From Clostridiales bacterium (GTDB lineage: Bacteria; Bacillota; Clostridia; Christensenellales; Borkfalkiaceae): a stretch of DNA of 64,000 nt. The position numbers and the translations under genes were made by a program. Location of the stretch: the NCBI GenBank assembly GCA_022508245.1, contig JAFLVO010000001.1, forward strand, positions 434,001 to 498,000, read 5' to 3'. Numbering within the stretch: the first letter of the stretch is position 1; the number at the start of each line of letters is the position of its first letter. Below are positions 32,911-43,794 of this stretch, in pieces. The notes below the pieces were generated by a model. It saw only the letters and a program-made list of their open reading frames with translations, searched no databases and was not told the DNA's origin.

Positions 32911-35004
32911 ATGAATTTTAAACAGTTTTCACTTGAAATCGGTGGCAGAACAGTCACGATTGAAACAGGCAAATACGCAGAGCAGACAAACGGCTCTTGC
33001 GTGGTAAGATGCGGAGAAACGGCGGTGTTGGTATCGGTATGTATGTCGGCAGCTCCCCGCGACGGTATGGACTTTTTCCCGTTGCAGGTAGACTATGACG
33101 AGAAAATGTATTCTATCGGCAAAATCCCCGGCGGCTTCAAGCGCAGAGAGGGCAGAGCAAGCGATAAGGCCATTCTTACTTCGAGACTTATCGACAGACC
33201 CCTTCGTCCACTTTTCCCCAAGGGGCTTTTCAACGACGTAGTAGTTACGGCGCAGGCAATCTCGGTTGAACCCGATATCTCGCCCGAACCACTTGCAATG
33301 ATAGGCTCTTCCGTAGCCCTTGCAATTTCGGATATTCCTTGGGCAGGTCCTACGGGCTCGGTAGTTGTCGGAATGGTGGACGGCAAGTATGTCATCAACC
33401 CTGACCTTGCACAGCGCGCAGTAAGCGCAATTCATTTGAACCTTGCGGGTACGAAAGACGCAATTCTTATGATTGAGGCGGGCGCAAACGAAGTAACCAA
33501 CGACGAAATGGTAGGCGCAATCACCTACGGTTTCGAAGAAATCAAGAAGATTTGCACGTTTATCGAGAACGAAATCGTTCCCGTCGTCGGCAAAAAGAAG
33601 CTTGAAATCGAGCTTTACCACATTCCCGAAGAGCTTGACAAGGCAGTAAGGGAATACGCTTCGGCTAAAATCGATTACGCAATCGACACCTTCGACAGAC
33701 AGGAGAGAGAGGTAAGACAGGAAGCCGCAGAGAAAGAGGTTCTGGAGCATTTTGCAACAATTTACCCCGACAACACTCGCGAAATCAAGGACAGCCTTTA
33801 CTATCTCACTAAGGAAAAGGTTCGCGCTAAAATATTTGATAAGGGCATTCGTCCCGACGGTAGAGGTCTTAAAGACGTTCGCCCCATTTGGTGCGAGAGG
33901 GGCGTTCTTCCCCGCGTACACGGCTCGGCTGTGTTTACGAGAGGACAAACCCAGACTCTTACGACCTGCACGCTCGGTATGATGACCGAGGCTCAGAAGC
34001 TTGAAGGACTTGACGAAGAAACTTCGAAGAGATATATGCATCAGTACAACTTCCCCGGCTACTGCACGGGCGAGGCTAAGGCGCTGCGTTCCCCCGGCAG
34101 ACGCGAAATCGGACACGGCGCACTTGCAGAGCGCGCTCTAATTCCCGTAATTCCCGACGAGGACAGCTTCCCTTACGCTATAAGAGTTGTCAACGACATT
34201 CTCTCGTCCAACGGTTCGTCGTCAATGGCTTCCGTATGCGGCTCTACGATGGCTCTTATGGACGCAGGCGTTCCCATCAAAGCACCCGTTGCAGGCGTCG
34301 CTATGGGACTTATCAAAAATCAGGAAACGGGCGAATTTAAGGTTCTCACGGATATTCAGGGACTTGAAGATTTCCTCGGCGATATGGACTTCAAGGTTGC
34401 AGGTACTCAAAAGGGTATAACCGCAATTCAGATGGATATCAAAATTAAGGGCATTTCCGAAGAGATTATGCACACCGCAATCAATCAGGCGAACGAGGGC
34501 AGACAGTTCATTCTCTCTAAAATGCTTGAGTGTGTTCCCGAAGTTGCGCCTCAGCTTTCCGTTTATGCCCCCAAGATTATCGGCTTCCAGATTGACCCCG
34601 ACAAGATCGGAGACGTTATCGGCAAGCAGGGTTGCGTAATCAAGAAGATTATGGAAGAGACGGGTACGGAAATTGAGTTCAACGAGGACGACAGCGGCAG
34701 AGGCTATATCTCCTGCGTAGGTCCTATCGAAAACGCAGAGAGAGCAAAGGCGATAATTATGAGTATTGCTCACGACCCCGAAGTAGGCGATATGTTCGTA
34801 GGAACGGTTGTAAGAATTATCAATTTCGGCGCGTTCGTAGAATTTGCGCCCGGCAAAGACGGTATGATTCACATCTCCAAACTTTCCAACAAGCGTGTTG
34901 AAAAGGTAGAGGACGTCGTTAAAATCGGCGACACCGTAAAGGTAGAAATCATTAAAATTGGCGACAAGGGCATCGATTTAAAGCTCCTCGAAAAACTTTC
35001 CTAA
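32911..35004 (+). CDS. pnp: Polyribonucleotide nucleotidyltransferase (PNPase)
   Basis: A 697-aa protein. I start at ATG 32911 (MNFKQFSLEIGGR) behind AAGGAG; an upstream in-frame extension runs into the structured leader. It has two RNase PH-like domains (GDGMDFFPLQVDY-type and RGQTQTLTTCTLG segments, with the catalytic FLGDMDFKVAGT and ITAIQMDIK), then KH (IGFQIDPDKIGDVIGKQG) and S1 (FVGTVVRIINFGAFVEFAPG) domains. It degrades RNA 3'-5' with phosphate. A terminator follows. Confidence 0.96.
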   Translation: MNFKQFSLEIGGRTVTIETGKYAEQTNGSCVVRCGETAVLVSVCMSAAPRDGMDFFPLQVDYDEKMYSIGKIPGGFKRREGRASDKAILTSRLIDRPLRPLFPKGLFNDVVVTAQAISVEPDISPEPLAMIGSSVALAISDIPWAGPTGSVVVGMVDGKYVINPDLAQRAVSAIHLNLAGTKDAILMIEAGANEVTNDEMVGAITYGFEEIKKICTFIENEIVPVVGKKKLEIELYHIPEELDKAVREYASAKIDYAIDTFDRQEREVRQEAAEKEVLEHFATIYPDNTREIKDSLYYLTKEKVRAKIFDKGIRPDGRGLKDVRPIWCERGVLPRVHGSAVFTRGQTQTLTTCTLGMMTEAQKLEGLDEETSKRYMHQYNFPGYCTGEAKALRSPGRREIGHGALAERALIPVIPDEDSFPYAIRVVNDILSSNGSSSMASVCGSTMALMDAGVPIKAPVAGVAMGLIKNQETGEFKVLTDIQGLEDFLGDMDFKVAGTQKGITAIQMDIKIKGISEEIMHTAINQANEGRQFILSKMLECVPEVAPQLSVYAPKIIGFQIDPDKIGDVIGKQGCVIKKIMEETGTEIEFNEDDSGRGYISCVGPIENAERAKAIIMSIAHDPEVGDMFVGTVVRIINFGAFVEFAPGKDGMIHISKLSNKRVEKVEDVVKIGDTVKVEIIKIGDKGIDLKLLEKLS

Positions 35005-35019
35005 AATATTAAAAAGATA

Positions 35020-35053
35020 ATCACCCCGCTGAATTCAGTGGGGTGATATTTTA
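35020..35053 (+). terminator. Terminator of pnp
   Basis: An ATCACCCC/GGGGTGAT stem with inner palindrome CTGAATTCAG, then ATTTTATTT. Confidence 0.8.
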
Positions 35054-35105
35054 TTTGCAAAATCAAAACAAAAGTTTATTTTATAACAAAACGACGTTTA
35101 AACAG

Positions 35106-35134
35106 TTGTAAAATATTTAAAAAAAGGTTATAAT
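35106..35134 (+). promoter_or_regulatory. Promoter of uvrBA
   Basis: TTGTAA (35106-35111), 17-bp spacer, TATAAT (35129-35134). The -10 ends 10 nt before the ATG, so the leader would be 0-4 nt. No Firmicutes LexA box (GAAC-N4-GTTC) is seen here. Confidence 0.65.
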
Positions 35135-35144
35135 TTTAAAGGTT

Positions 35145-37112
35145 ATGAAATTCGAATTACACTCAAAATTTGAACCGACGGGCGATCAACCTCAGGCAAT
35201 CGAAAGCCTGACGGAGGGTGTTTTGGACGGCGTTCGTACGCAGGTTTTAGTGGGCGTTACAGGCAGCGGCAAGACCTTCACAATGGCTAACGTCATTAAA
35301 AACGTAAACCGCCCCACGCTCGTAATTGCGCACAATAAAACGCTCGCGGCACAGCTTTGCAACGAATTCAAGGAATTTTTCCCCAATAACCGCGTTGAGT
35401 ATTTCGTTTCATACTACGACTATTATCAGCCCGAAAGCTACATTCCCTCGTCGGATACCTATATTGAAAAGGATATGAGCTTGAATGACGAGATTGATAA
35501 ACTCCGCAACTCTGCTACAAGCTCGCTCGGCGAGCGAGAGGACGTCATCGTTGTCGCCTCTGTAAGCTGTATTTACGGACTCGGTGCACCCGAAGAATAT
35601 TTCCGTCTTGCAATCTCGTTGCGCCCCGGAATGGAGCTTGAACGCGATGCCTTACTTCGAAGATTAGTCGAAATTCAGTACGTAAGAAGGGACATAGATT
35701 TTCAACGTTCGTCCTTCCGCGTTCGCGGCGACACGGTTGAGATTTTTCCTGCAAGCAATTCGGAAATAGCAATACGTGTTGAGTTTTTCGGCGATGAAAT
35801 TGACAGAATTTGCGAAGAAGAGGCGCTTACAGGCAACATAATTTCGGAACTTAAACACGTTTTAATCTTCCCCGCAAGCCAGTACGCCGTAGGTTCGGAT
35901 AAAATGAAAACGGCGCTCTCTATGATAGAGCGCGATATGTACGACGAGGTCAAGGCATTCAAGGACGACGGCAAACTGTTGGAAGCTCAGAGGCTTGAAC
36001 AGCGCACGACCTACGACCTTGAAATGATGCGCGAAATAGGCTATTGTAGCGGCGTTGAAAATTACAGCAGATATTTTGACGGCAGACTTCCGAACGAGCC
36101 GTCTTTCACGCTTTTAGACTATTTCCCCGCGGGCAAATTTCTCGTATTTATCGACGAAAGTCATATGACTATTCCCCAAATCAGGGCTATGTATCACGGC
36201 GACCGTTCACGCAAGGAAAACCTTGTAAATTACGGCTTCCGCCTTAAAGCGGCGTACGACAACAGACCGCTCACTTTCGAAGAGTTTGACGCCCGCGTGC
36301 CGCAGCTTATCTGCGTTTCGGCAACGCCCGCGCCATACGAACTGGAACAGGCAGGCAACGTCGTTGAGCAGATTATACGTCCGACGGGACTTGTAGATCC
36401 AGAAGTTGAAATCCGCCCTACCAAAACTCAGATTGACGACCTTTTGGGCGAAATTAAGGGCGTAATTGCTAAAGGCGGCAGAATTCTCGTAACAACTATG
36501 ACAAAGCGCATGGCAGAGAGCTTAACCGACTTTTTAAAGGAGCACGGGCTAAAAGTCAGATATATGCACAGTGATATAGATGCGTTGGAGCGTATTGATA
36601 TCGTAAACGGACTTAGAAGCGGCGAATTTGACGTTCTGTGCGGCATCAATCTACTACGCGAAGGGCTTGACCTGCCCGAAGTTCGGCTTGTCGCCATTCT
36701 TGACGCCGACAAAGAAGGCTTTTTGAGAAGCGAAACCTCGCTCGTTCAGACCATAGGAAGAGCGGCGCGAAATGCCGACGGCAAGGTTATAATGTACGCC
36801 GATACCATAACCGGCAGTATGAAGCGCGCAATAGAAGAAACCAACCGCCGTAGAAAAATTCAGTCGGCTTATAACAAAGAACACGGAATTATTCCCAAAA
36901 CCATAAAAAAAGAAGTTAAAAATTCCATAGGAATTACCGGCAAAAAGACGATCGGAGATGATATAAAGCTAGCTGATATTCCTAACGAGATTGAAAAGCT
37001 TAAAGCATTAATGAAAGTAGCTTCCTCACAGCTCGATTTCGAAAGGGCAATTGAAATACGCGACACAATCTCGCAGTTAAAAAAGAAACTTCAAAAAAGT
37101 AAAAGGCAATGA
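35145..37112 (+). CDS. uvrB: Excinuclease ABC subunit UvrB
   Basis: A 655-aa DNA damage helicase-like subunit. The start [20 protein letters not shown] is the family N-terminus. It has Walker [10 protein letters not shown], the beta-hairpin [20 protein letters not shown] that clamps DNA, the DESH box FIDESHMT, helicase motifs [13 protein letters not shown] and QTIGRAARN, and a C-terminal UvrC-binding UVR domain ([20 protein letters not shown]). Its end overlaps uvrA by 4 nt (ATGA). Confidence 0.97.
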   Translation: MKFELHSKFEPTGDQPQAIESLTEGVLDGVRTQVLVGVTGSGKTFTMANVIKNVNRPTLVIAHNKTLAAQLCNEFKEFFPNNRVEYFVSYYDYYQPESYIPSSDTYIEKDMSLNDEIDKLRNSATSSLGEREDVIVVASVSCIYGLGAPEEYFRLAISLRPGMELERDALLRRLVEIQYVRRDIDFQRSSFRVRGDTVEIFPASNSEIAIRVEFFGDEIDRICEEEALTGNIISELKHVLIFPASQYAVGSDKMKTALSMIERDMYDEVKAFKDDGKLLEAQRLEQRTTYDLEMMREIGYCSGVENYSRYFDGRLPNEPSFTLLDYFPAGKFLVFIDESHMTIPQIRAMYHGDRSRKENLVNYGFRLKAAYDNRPLTFEEFDARVPQLICVSATPAPYELEQAGNVVEQIIRPTGLVDPEVEIRPTKTQIDDLLGEIKGVIAKGGRILVTTMTKRMAESLTDFLKEHGLKVRYMHSDIDALERIDIVNGLRSGEFDVLCGINLLREGLDLPEVRLVAILDADKEGFLRSETSLVQTIGRAARNADGKVIMYADTITGSMKRAIEETNRRRKIQSAYNKEHGIIPKTIKKEVKNSIGITGKKTIGDDIKLADIPNEIEKLKALMKVASSQLDFERAIEIRDTISQLKKKLQKSKRQ

Positions 37113-39928
37113 AAGAAGAAATTTACGTAAAGGGCGCGAAAGAGAACAACTTAAAAAATATAGACGTGCATATCCCTCGCAATATGCTTACAGTTTTTAC
37201 GGGGCTTTCGGGCAGCGGAAAAACGACGCTTGCGTTCGATACAATCTTTGCAGAAGGGCAAAGAAGATATATAGAGAGTCTTTCTTCGTACGCTCGCCAA
37301 TTCCTCGGGCAGATGGAAAAACCCGACGTAGAGCTCATAGACGGGCTTTCTCCCGCAATTTCCATAGACCAGAAGACGACCTCGCGCAATCCCCGCTCGA
37401 CTGTCGGCACGGTTACCGAAATTTACGACTATTTCAGGTTGCTTTTTGCCCGCGTGGGCATTCCGCACTGCCCCAAATGCGGCAGAGAAATACGCAGACA
37501 GTCGGTTGACGAAATAGCAGATAAAGTTATGCTTTTGCCCGAAGGTAGTAAAATTATAGTTGAAGCCCCCGTAGTACGCGGTAAAAAGGGCGAGTTTGTA
37601 AAAGAGCTTGCAGGCTACAAAAAGAGCGGCTACGGCAGGGTTAAAATAGACGGCATTATCTACGATTTGCAGGAGGATATACACCTTGAAAAGAATATCC
37701 GCCACAATATTTCGGTTGTCGTAGACAGACTTGTAATAAAAGAAAATATTTTAAAACGCCTCACGGACAGCTTAGAGGCGGCTTTAAAGCTTGCGGACGG
37801 GCTCGTAGTCATCGACTGCGACGGCAAAGAAGAGCTGTATTCTTCAAAATACGCCTGCCCCGACTGCGGAATTTCAATCGAAGAGATTGAACCCAGACTT
37901 TTTTCATTCAATACTCCTTGGGGTGCGTGTCCCGAATGTTCTGGCTTGGGCTTCAAGCAGGTTATCGACCCCGATTTGATTTGCCCCGACAAGACGAAAA
38001 CGCTTCGAGAGGGCGCAATCAGAATAAGCGGTTGGAACCTCGATTCTTCGTCGATGACGCAGATGTATCTGAATTCGCTTTCAAAAGTGTACAATTTTTC
38101 GCTCGACGTACCCGTGAATCAGCTTCCCGACGGCATATACGATATGCTTATGTTCGGCAACGGCGGCGAGAAAATCGAGCTTGCCTATAACGCATACAGA
38201 TTTACGGGAAGTTATCAGACCGCCTGGGAGGGCTTTGCGACCAATTTACAGCGCAGATACAATCAAACCTCGTCAGACAGCGTTAAAATGGATATCGAAC
38301 GCTATATGCATACCTGCGACTGTCCTGCATGCCACGGCAAAAGGCTCAAAAAAGAGGCTCTTGCCGTTACCGTCGGCGGTAAAAATATTGCGCAAGTTTG
38401 CGATATGTCGGTTGACGATTTAAAATCCTTCTCAGATTTCAGCTTTTTCGGCAAGACAGAACACCTCATTGCCGACAGCATAGTTAAAGAAATAGACAGC
38501 CGTTTAAGCTTTATGCAGAACGTCGGCTTGGGTTATCTAACCCTTTCGAGAAGTGCGGCAACCCTTTCGGGCGGCGAAAGTCAGCGCATAAGGCTTGCAA
38601 CGCAGATAGGTAGCGCGCTTACGGGCGTTTTATATATTCTAGACGAACCGAGCATTGGTCTGCACCAGCGCGACAATGAAAAACTTCTAAAATCGCTCTT
38701 AGGATTGCGAGATTTGGGCAACACGCTCATTGTTGTCGAACACGACGAGGACACAATGCGCGCCGCCGACTACATTGTTGACATAGGTCCCAAGGCTGGC
38801 GTTCATGGTGGCGAAGTGGTCGTTTGTGGCACGCTTGACGACGTTATAAATGAGCCGAAGTCTATTACGGGCGATTTCCTTTCGGGCAGAAGAAAGATTG
38901 ATATTCCCGAAGTTCGCTACAAACCAGACGGTAGAGTTTTAAAGGTTCATGATTGTAGCCAAAATAACTTAAAAAATATCGATGTAGAAATTCCAGTAGG
39001 GCTGATTACCGCGGTTACCGGCGTTTCCGGAAGCGGTAAATCGAGCTTAGTCAACGAAATAATCTATCCTTATCTTGCAAACAACCTGAATGGAGCGCGC
39101 CAACAGCTTGGCAACGCGAAATCATTTGATGGCTTGGAACACTTCGACAAGGTAATTGCAATCGACCAACAGCCCATAGGCAGAACGCCAAGAAGTAACC
39201 CTGCAACATACACGGGTGTGTTTACGATGATTAGAGATTTATTCGCAGCAACTCCAGACGCAAAGGAGAGGGGCTACAAGAGCGGAAGATTTTCGTTCAA
39301 TATTGCGGGCGGCAGATGCGAGCACTGTCAAGGCGATGGCATAATTCAGATAGAAATGCACTTCTTACCAGACATCTATGTTCCGTGTGAGGTTTGCGGA
39401 GGGAAGAGATATAACCGTGAAACGCTTGAAGTAAAGTATAAGAACAAATCAATCTCCGATGTGTTGGAAATGACGGTAGAGGAGGCAACGGAATTTTTCA
39501 AGCCTATATCTTCCATACACAACAAGCTTTCAACTCTGTGCGATGTAGGCCTTGGATATATTAAACTCGGGCAGAGCGCAACTACCCTTTCGGGCGGCGA
39601 AGCGCAGAGGGTCAAGCTTGCCACCGAGCTGTCAAAGAGGAGCACGGGCAAAACCTTTTACATCTTGGACGAACCTACCACGGGACTGCATAGCTACGAC
39701 GTTGAAAAGCTCATTTCAATTCTTTCAAGATTGAGGAGCGGGGGTAACACAGTCCTTATCATAGAGCATAATTTAGATGTCATAAAATGTGCCGACTGGA
39801 TTGTCGATTTAGGTCCGGAAGGTGGCGACAAAGGAGGACAAATTATTGTTTGCGGGCCTCCCGAAGAGGTTGCAAAGTGTGAAAACAGTTACACGGGAAA
39901 TTTCCTCAAAAAAATTTTAAAACCGTAA
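37109..39928 (+). CDS. uvrA: Excinuclease ABC subunit UvrA
   Basis: A 939-aa tandem ABC ATPase that finds bulky DNA lesions and loads UvrB. It has two Walker A motifs ([11 protein letters not shown] and [11 protein letters not shown]), two ABC signatures ([13 protein letters not shown] and [13 protein letters not shown]), zinc modules [21 protein letters not shown] and [17 protein letters not shown], and the UvrB-binding region in between. It is coupled to uvrB by ATGA overlap and followed by a terminator. Confidence 0.97.
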   Translation: MKEEIYVKGAKENNLKNIDVHIPRNMLTVFTGLSGSGKTTLAFDTIFAEGQRRYIESLSSYARQFLGQMEKPDVELIDGLSPAISIDQKTTSRNPRSTVGTVTEIYDYFRLLFARVGIPHCPKCGREIRRQSVDEIADKVMLLPEGSKIIVEAPVVRGKKGEFVKELAGYKKSGYGRVKIDGIIYDLQEDIHLEKNIRHNISVVVDRLVIKENILKRLTDSLEAALKLADGLVVIDCDGKEELYSSKYACPDCGISIEEIEPRLFSFNTPWGACPECSGLGFKQVIDPDLICPDKTKTLREGAIRISGWNLDSSSMTQMYLNSLSKVYNFSLDVPVNQLPDGIYDMLMFGNGGEKIELAYNAYRFTGSYQTAWEGFATNLQRRYNQTSSDSVKMDIERYMHTCDCPACHGKRLKKEALAVTVGGKNIAQVCDMSVDDLKSFSDFSFFGKTEHLIADSIVKEIDSRLSFMQNVGLGYLTLSRSAATLSGGESQRIRLATQIGSALTGVLYILDEPSIGLHQRDNEKLLKSLLGLRDLGNTLIVVEHDEDTMRAADYIVDIGPKAGVHGGEVVVCGTLDDVINEPKSITGDFLSGRRKIDIPEVRYKPDGRVLKVHDCSQNNLKNIDVEIPVGLITAVTGVSGSGKSSLVNEIIYPYLANNLNGARQQLGNAKSFDGLEHFDKVIAIDQQPIGRTPRSNPATYTGVFTMIRDLFAATPDAKERGYKSGRFSFNIAGGRCEHCQGDGIIQIEMHFLPDIYVPCEVCGGKRYNRETLEVKYKNKSISDVLEMTVEEATEFFKPISSIHNKLSTLCDVGLGYIKLGQSATTLSGGEAQRVKLATELSKRSTGKTFYILDEPTTGLHSYDVEKLISILSRLRSGGNTVLIIEHNLDVIKCADWIVDLGPEGGDKGGQIIVCGPPEEVAKCENSYTGNFLKKILKP

Positions 39929-40008
39929 AAAATACTGTATTTTAGCTATTTTAAGCCAAATTAAGGTGTTAATGAGGTACTATGCGTGACATAACTAACT
40001 AAATTTCA

Positions 40009-40038
40009 TAAAAACTCCGCACTTTTTGCGGGGTTTTT
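40009..40038 (+). terminator. Terminator of uvrBA, 14 nt before the ferritin-like gene
   Basis: AAAACTCCGC pairs with GCGGGGTTTT, with two further T. The next ATG is at 40053 without a Shine-Dalgarno. Confidence 0.8.
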
Positions 40039-40052
40039 TCATAGTTTGTAGT

Positions 40053-40562
40053 ATGCCTAAACCTTTAACTTTGGATCTGCCTTTTCCCTCTACCAATAAT
40101 GTCACACCCGACGCTTTGACGCTTCGGATTATATCTCCTGAATACGCCTCGCCGTCGGGAGAGCTTACTGCTATTTTGCAGTATATTTATCAATCCTTCT
40201 TTTTTAAAAAGGATGGCTACAATGAAATTGCCGACACGCTTGAATCTATTGCAATAGCCGAGATGATTCATTTTAAATTGCTCGGCAATACAGTGTTGGC
40301 ACTTGGCGCTGCGCCGATATATACGCAGTATCCGCCCAGTCCTTTCAACTTCTATTCCACAAAATACGTTACGTATTCCCGAACGCTTAAAGATATGTTA
40401 GCGGACGATATCCGCGCAGAACGGCATGCAATACGCTCCTATGAAAATATGCTGCTTAGGCTGAAGAATCAGCAGGTTAGTGCAATTATCGAAAGAATAC
40501 TTCAAGATGAGAGGCTACATCTTCAGACCTTTACGCAAATTTTAGAGGCTTTCAAATCTTGA
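40053..40562 (+). CDS. Ferritin-like / manganese-catalase-like protein
   Basis: A 169-aa four-helix protein. SGELTAILQYIYQSFFF (first metal Glu), ESIAIAEMIHFKLLGNTVLAL (E-x-x-H pair), DDIRAERHAIRSYENML (third Glu and E-x-x-H-like pair) and RILQDERLHLQTFTQIL (last E-x-x-H) give the diiron/dimanganese ligand set of the ferritin/Mn-catalase superfamily. The opening and the GAAPIYTQYP segment recall clostridial CotJC-type spore-coat catalases, which would suit a spore former, but there is no cotJA or cotJB. The start has no Shine-Dalgarno and lies just behind the uvrA terminator. Confidence 0.75.
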   Translation: MPKPLTLDLPFPSTNNVTPDALTLRIISPEYASPSGELTAILQYIYQSFFFKKDGYNEIADTLESIAIAEMIHFKLLGNTVLALGAAPIYTQYPPSPFNFYSTKYVTYSRTLKDMLADDIRAERHAIRSYENMLLRLKNQQVSAIIERILQDERLHLQTFTQILEAFKS

Positions 40563-40587
40563 CAACAGTGACGGTTTTTTATACAAT
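40559..40587 (+). promoter_or_regulatory. Promoter of the FAD oxidoreductase pair
   Basis: TTGACA (40559-40564, overlapping the stop of the previous gene), 17-bp spacer, TACAAT (40582-40587). The -10 ends 6 nt before the ATG at 40594, predicting a leaderless mRNA. Confidence 0.75.
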
Positions 40588-40593
40588 TTAAGT

Positions 40594-41754
40594 ATGAAAA
40601 AGTATGACGTTGCAATAGTTGGCGGCGGAGCAAGCGGGCTTGCTTGCGCCGTAATCCTTGCAGAGAATTCCGATTTATGCACTGTGATTTTAGAAGCAGG
40701 GGATAGAATAGGAAAAAAACTTGCTTCCACCGGCAACGGGCAGGGCAATGTTTCTAACCTTGATTTAGATATTAATCATTATTTCGGCGGGAATAAGCAG
40801 TTGGTCGAAAAAATTGCCTGTGGCAATCCTTATGAGGCAGAGCGTATTTTCGACTGTATTTTTTCTGCCGACGAGAGGGGAAGAATTTATCCTGCGGGAA
40901 GGCAGGCCTCGGCGCTTTGCGATAATCTTTTGCGCAGACTTGCGGGTAAGGTGGAAATTTTGCTTTCCGCTCCTGTCAAAAATATAGAAAGTGGCTTTAT
41001 TCTCGAAACCGAAAAGGAAAGAATTGCGGCCGATTACGTTGTGATTGGCACGGGCGGCAGTGCTCAACCTGTTACAAAAGGCATTTCTCCGTACGCTCTT
41101 GCTGAAAAATTCGGGCATACTCACACCGCCCTCTATCCGTCGCTCGTGCAGATTAAGACGGACACGGCGCACATTAAAACCTTGCGCGGAATACGCGCCG
41201 ACTGCGAGATTTCCGCTTATTCGGACGGAAAATTTATAAAATCAACGCGCGGAGATGTCATTTTTACCGAATACGGCATTTCGGGCAACGCCGTATTTGC
41301 GCTTTCGCCATATATCACGGACAAGCGTGGCGTTACTCTCTCACTTGCATTTTTGCCAGATATTGCCGAAAATGCCTTAACGGACAACCTTAAAAAACGC
41401 AGAAAGGCGGGTTGCAATGCGAGCGACCTGCTTTCTGGAACTCTCCACAATCAAATAGGTAGGGCAATAATTGCACGTAGCGGTGAGGAAAGCGACGAAA
41501 AAATAGTTAAAATGCTTAAAAATTTCACTATAAGCGTAAAGGAAACACTCGGCTTTGCATATGCTCAAGTGACGCGCGGCGGCATAAAAATGACCGAAAT
41601 TACCGATGAACTCGAAAGCAAGCTCGTAAAAAACTTGTTTTTTGCGGGCGAGGTTTTGGACGTCGACGGAGATTGCGGCGGATACAACCTTCAATGGGCT
41701 TTCACGAGCGGCATGTATGTTGCAGAAAATCTTATTAAAAGAGCAAAAAAATGA
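40594..41754 (+). CDS. HI0933-family (BaiN-like) FAD oxidoreductase
   Basis: A 386-aa flavoprotein. The FAD dinucleotide fold is YDVAIVGGGASGLACAVILA. GDRIGKKLASTGNGQGNVSN is the family's second motif, GYNLQWAFTSGMYVAEN its C-terminal FAD-contact motif, and VTRGGIKMTEI a further signature. Members include bile-acid reductase BaiN and uncharacterised dehydrogenases, so the substrate is open. It overlaps the next gene by 4 nt (ATGA). Confidence 0.88.
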   Translation: MKKYDVAIVGGGASGLACAVILAENSDLCTVILEAGDRIGKKLASTGNGQGNVSNLDLDINHYFGGNKQLVEKIACGNPYEAERIFDCIFSADERGRIYPAGRQASALCDNLLRRLAGKVEILLSAPVKNIESGFILETEKERIAADYVVIGTGGSAQPVTKGISPYALAEKFGHTHTALYPSLVQIKTDTAHIKTLRGIRADCEISAYSDGKFIKSTRGDVIFTEYGISGNAVFALSPYITDKRGVTLSLAFLPDIAENALTDNLKKRRKAGCNASDLLSGTLHNQIGRAIIARSGEESDEKIVKMLKNFTISVKETLGFAYAQVTRGGIKMTEITDELESKLVKNLFFAGEVLDVDGDCGGYNLQWAFTSGMYVAENLIKRAKK

Positions 41755-43286
41755 TAAAACGGCTCGACAACATTAAACTGGGCATCACCGAGAGTGAGGA
41801 CAAGCTTTTAGCCCTAGCAAAGAACAGGCTCCACGGGTTAAAACAGTTTAAAATAATCAAGAAATCTCTCGACGCCCGCGACAAAAATAATATTTTTTGG
41901 GTCTATTCGATAGCTTTTTCGGACGGAGAACCTCTGATTCCGCCCCAAAACTTCGAAAAAATCAAAAAACCGCCCCAAGTCGCCGTTATAGGCAGCGGAC
42001 CGGCGGGACTTTTTTGTGCGCTTGGGCTTTTAAGACACGGCGTACACCCTGTAATAATCGAACGCGGCGAACCCGTGGAAAAGAGGCGTGATACTTTAAC
42101 CGCTTTTTTCGAGACTAAAAAGCTCAATCCAAACTCCAACGTTCAGTTCGGCGAGGGCGGTGCGGGAGCCTTTTCGGATGGGAAGCTCAACACACAGACC
42201 AACTCGGTCTCAAACCGTGACGTTATGGAGCTTTTCCGCCAATTCGGCGCGCCAGAGGAGATAACCTATCTCAATAAACCACATATAGGGAGTGACAACC
42301 TCTATAGAGTTCTTCAAAACATCCGCAAACATATCGCCGAAAATGGCGGAGAGTATAAATTCAATACTCAATTTATTGGTTTTGAGGGCAAGAACGGACG
42401 TATTCGCGCCCTTAAACTCAAAAACACCGTAACGGGCGTGGAGAGTCTTGAAGAGGTGGACTGTGCTGTGCTTGCACTCGGGCACTCGGCAAGAGACACT
42501 TTTAAGATGCTCGCAAGCTCGGGTGTGCAGATGGTACCTCGGGATTTTGCCGTCGGAGTAAGGATAGAGCATCTTTCACAGCAAATAGGGCTTTCGCAAT
42601 ACGGAAAAAGCCACACTCTTTTACCTGCCGCAGATTATAAGCTCGTATCTCACGCGGGTGAAAGAACGGCGTTTACCTTCTGCATGTGCCCCGGCGGAGT
42701 GGTTATCCCAGCTGCGAGTGAGGATGGAGGTGTAGTTACCAACGGCATGAGCCTTTATGCCAGAGGCGGAAAAAATTCCAACTCTGCCCTTCTAGTACAG
42801 ATGAAAAAAGAGGACTTTGGCGAGAATTTGTTTGCGGGTATGGAATTTCAAAGGGAGCTTGAGCGAAAGGCCTTTATTGCCGGCGGCAAAACTTACGCTG
42901 CGCCCGTTCAACTTTTTAAGGATTTTTCTGCGGACAAGCTCTCGCATAGCTTCGGTCAAATCGAGTCCACATACGCGGCAGGAACAAATTTTGCGCCTTT
43001 AAACGAAATTCTTCCCGAAATAGTAGTAAAAACCTTAAAAGTTGCCATACCCGATATGGGAAGAAGGCTAAAAGGGTTTGACTGTCCCGACGGGCTGATG
43101 ACGGGAGTTGAAACACGGTTTTCCTCGCCAGTTCGCATTTTAAGAGGAGAGAAAGGTGAGAGTGTGTCCTATGAAGGGCTGTATCCCTGCGGGGAGGGCA
43201 GTGGCTACTCGGGCGGAATAACCAGCTCGGCGGCTGACGGGCTTGAAACGGCTGAAAAAATTTATGAAAAATATAAAAATCATTGA
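41751..43286 (+). CDS. FAD-dependent dehydrogenase (COG2509-type)
   Basis: A 511-aa flavoprotein of a family usually annotated only as FAD-dependent dehydrogenase or NAD(P)/FAD-dependent oxidoreductase. The N-terminal 85 residues form a small alpha/beta domain (KSLDARDKNNIFWVYSI). The FAD motif is VAVIGSGPAGLFCALGLLRHG near 77-97, then NVQFGEGGAGAFSDGKLNTQT. FCMCPGGVVIPAASEDGGVV and LYPCGEGSGYSGGITSSAAD match family blocks. It is translationally coupled to the HI0933-type gene, suggesting shared redox chemistry. A terminator follows at 43384. Confidence 0.88.
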   Translation: MIKRLDNIKLGITESEDKLLALAKNRLHGLKQFKIIKKSLDARDKNNIFWVYSIAFSDGEPLIPPQNFEKIKKPPQVAVIGSGPAGLFCALGLLRHGVHPVIIERGEPVEKRRDTLTAFFETKKLNPNSNVQFGEGGAGAFSDGKLNTQTNSVSNRDVMELFRQFGAPEEITYLNKPHIGSDNLYRVLQNIRKHIAENGGEYKFNTQFIGFEGKNGRIRALKLKNTVTGVESLEEVDCAVLALGHSARDTFKMLASSGVQMVPRDFAVGVRIEHLSQQIGLSQYGKSHTLLPAADYKLVSHAGERTAFTFCMCPGGVVIPAASEDGGVVTNGMSLYARGGKNSNSALLVQMKKEDFGENLFAGMEFQRELERKAFIAGGKTYAAPVQLFKDFSADKLSHSFGQIESTYAAGTNFAPLNEILPEIVVKTLKVAIPDMGRRLKGFDCPDGLMTGVETRFSSPVRILRGEKGESVSYEGLYPCGEGSGYSGGITSSAADGLETAEKIYEKYKNH

Positions 43287-43383
43287 ATTATCATATTCTT
43301 TACACATTTGCATAGTATAATGCACCCGTAAATAGAATCATATTCCATATTGTTTTACCCTCATTTTTTTCATATTCTCTCTG

Positions 43384-43425
43384 AGGAAACCGCGTTCAAA
43401 CTAACGCGGTTTCCTTATTTTTTAT
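43384..43425 (+). terminator. Terminator of the oxidoreductase pair
   Basis: AGGAAACCGCGTT (43384-43396) pairs with AACGCGGTTTCCT (43403-43415), then TATTTTTTAT. The AT-rich stretch at 43426-43646 that follows shows no ORF or hairpin I trust. Confidence 0.85.
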
Positions 43426-43646
43426 GAAAAACTTATAATTAATTATAATAAATGTAAAAATTTGTATATTTTCGGAGTAGGCAACTATGTTGCAAAAATT
43501 ATGCATAAATGAATAATTAAGAAAAAAACTAAGCCAAAAACATGCGGATAATTATAAATTTTATCTTGCACGCATACTGTATATGATAATATGGAATTGA
43601 CAAATTGAATTTATTTTTAAAAAATTGATAAATTTGCTCAAAACAC

Positions 43647-43676
43647 TTGCATTTTGCCGACTATTTATTGTATAAT
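43647..43676 (+). promoter_or_regulatory. Promoter of the surface-protein/opp locus
   Basis: TTGCAT (43647-43652), 18-bp spacer, TATAAT (43671-43676). The leader of about 110 nt before the AGAGG site at 43782 holds no clear hairpin. Confidence 0.6.
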
Positions 43677-43794
43677 TTATCTGTACGATTTTCGACAAAT
43701 AATGCATAAACTTATAGCGTTGAGTTGCTAGCTTGTTTTGTGGTAATAAATATTGTCGCATTTCGGGCAGACACGGCGATACAGAGGTTAGTAA

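Noticed and set aside
32929-34116. A 395-codon open frame antisense to pnp
   Set aside because: The plus strand encodes a complete PNPase; this is a codon-bias shadow with Cys/Arg-rich composition and no ribosome site.
35048-35144. LexA operator before uvrBA
   Set aside because: No GAAC-N4-GTTC or similar dyad is present in the spacer, so SOS control cannot be claimed.
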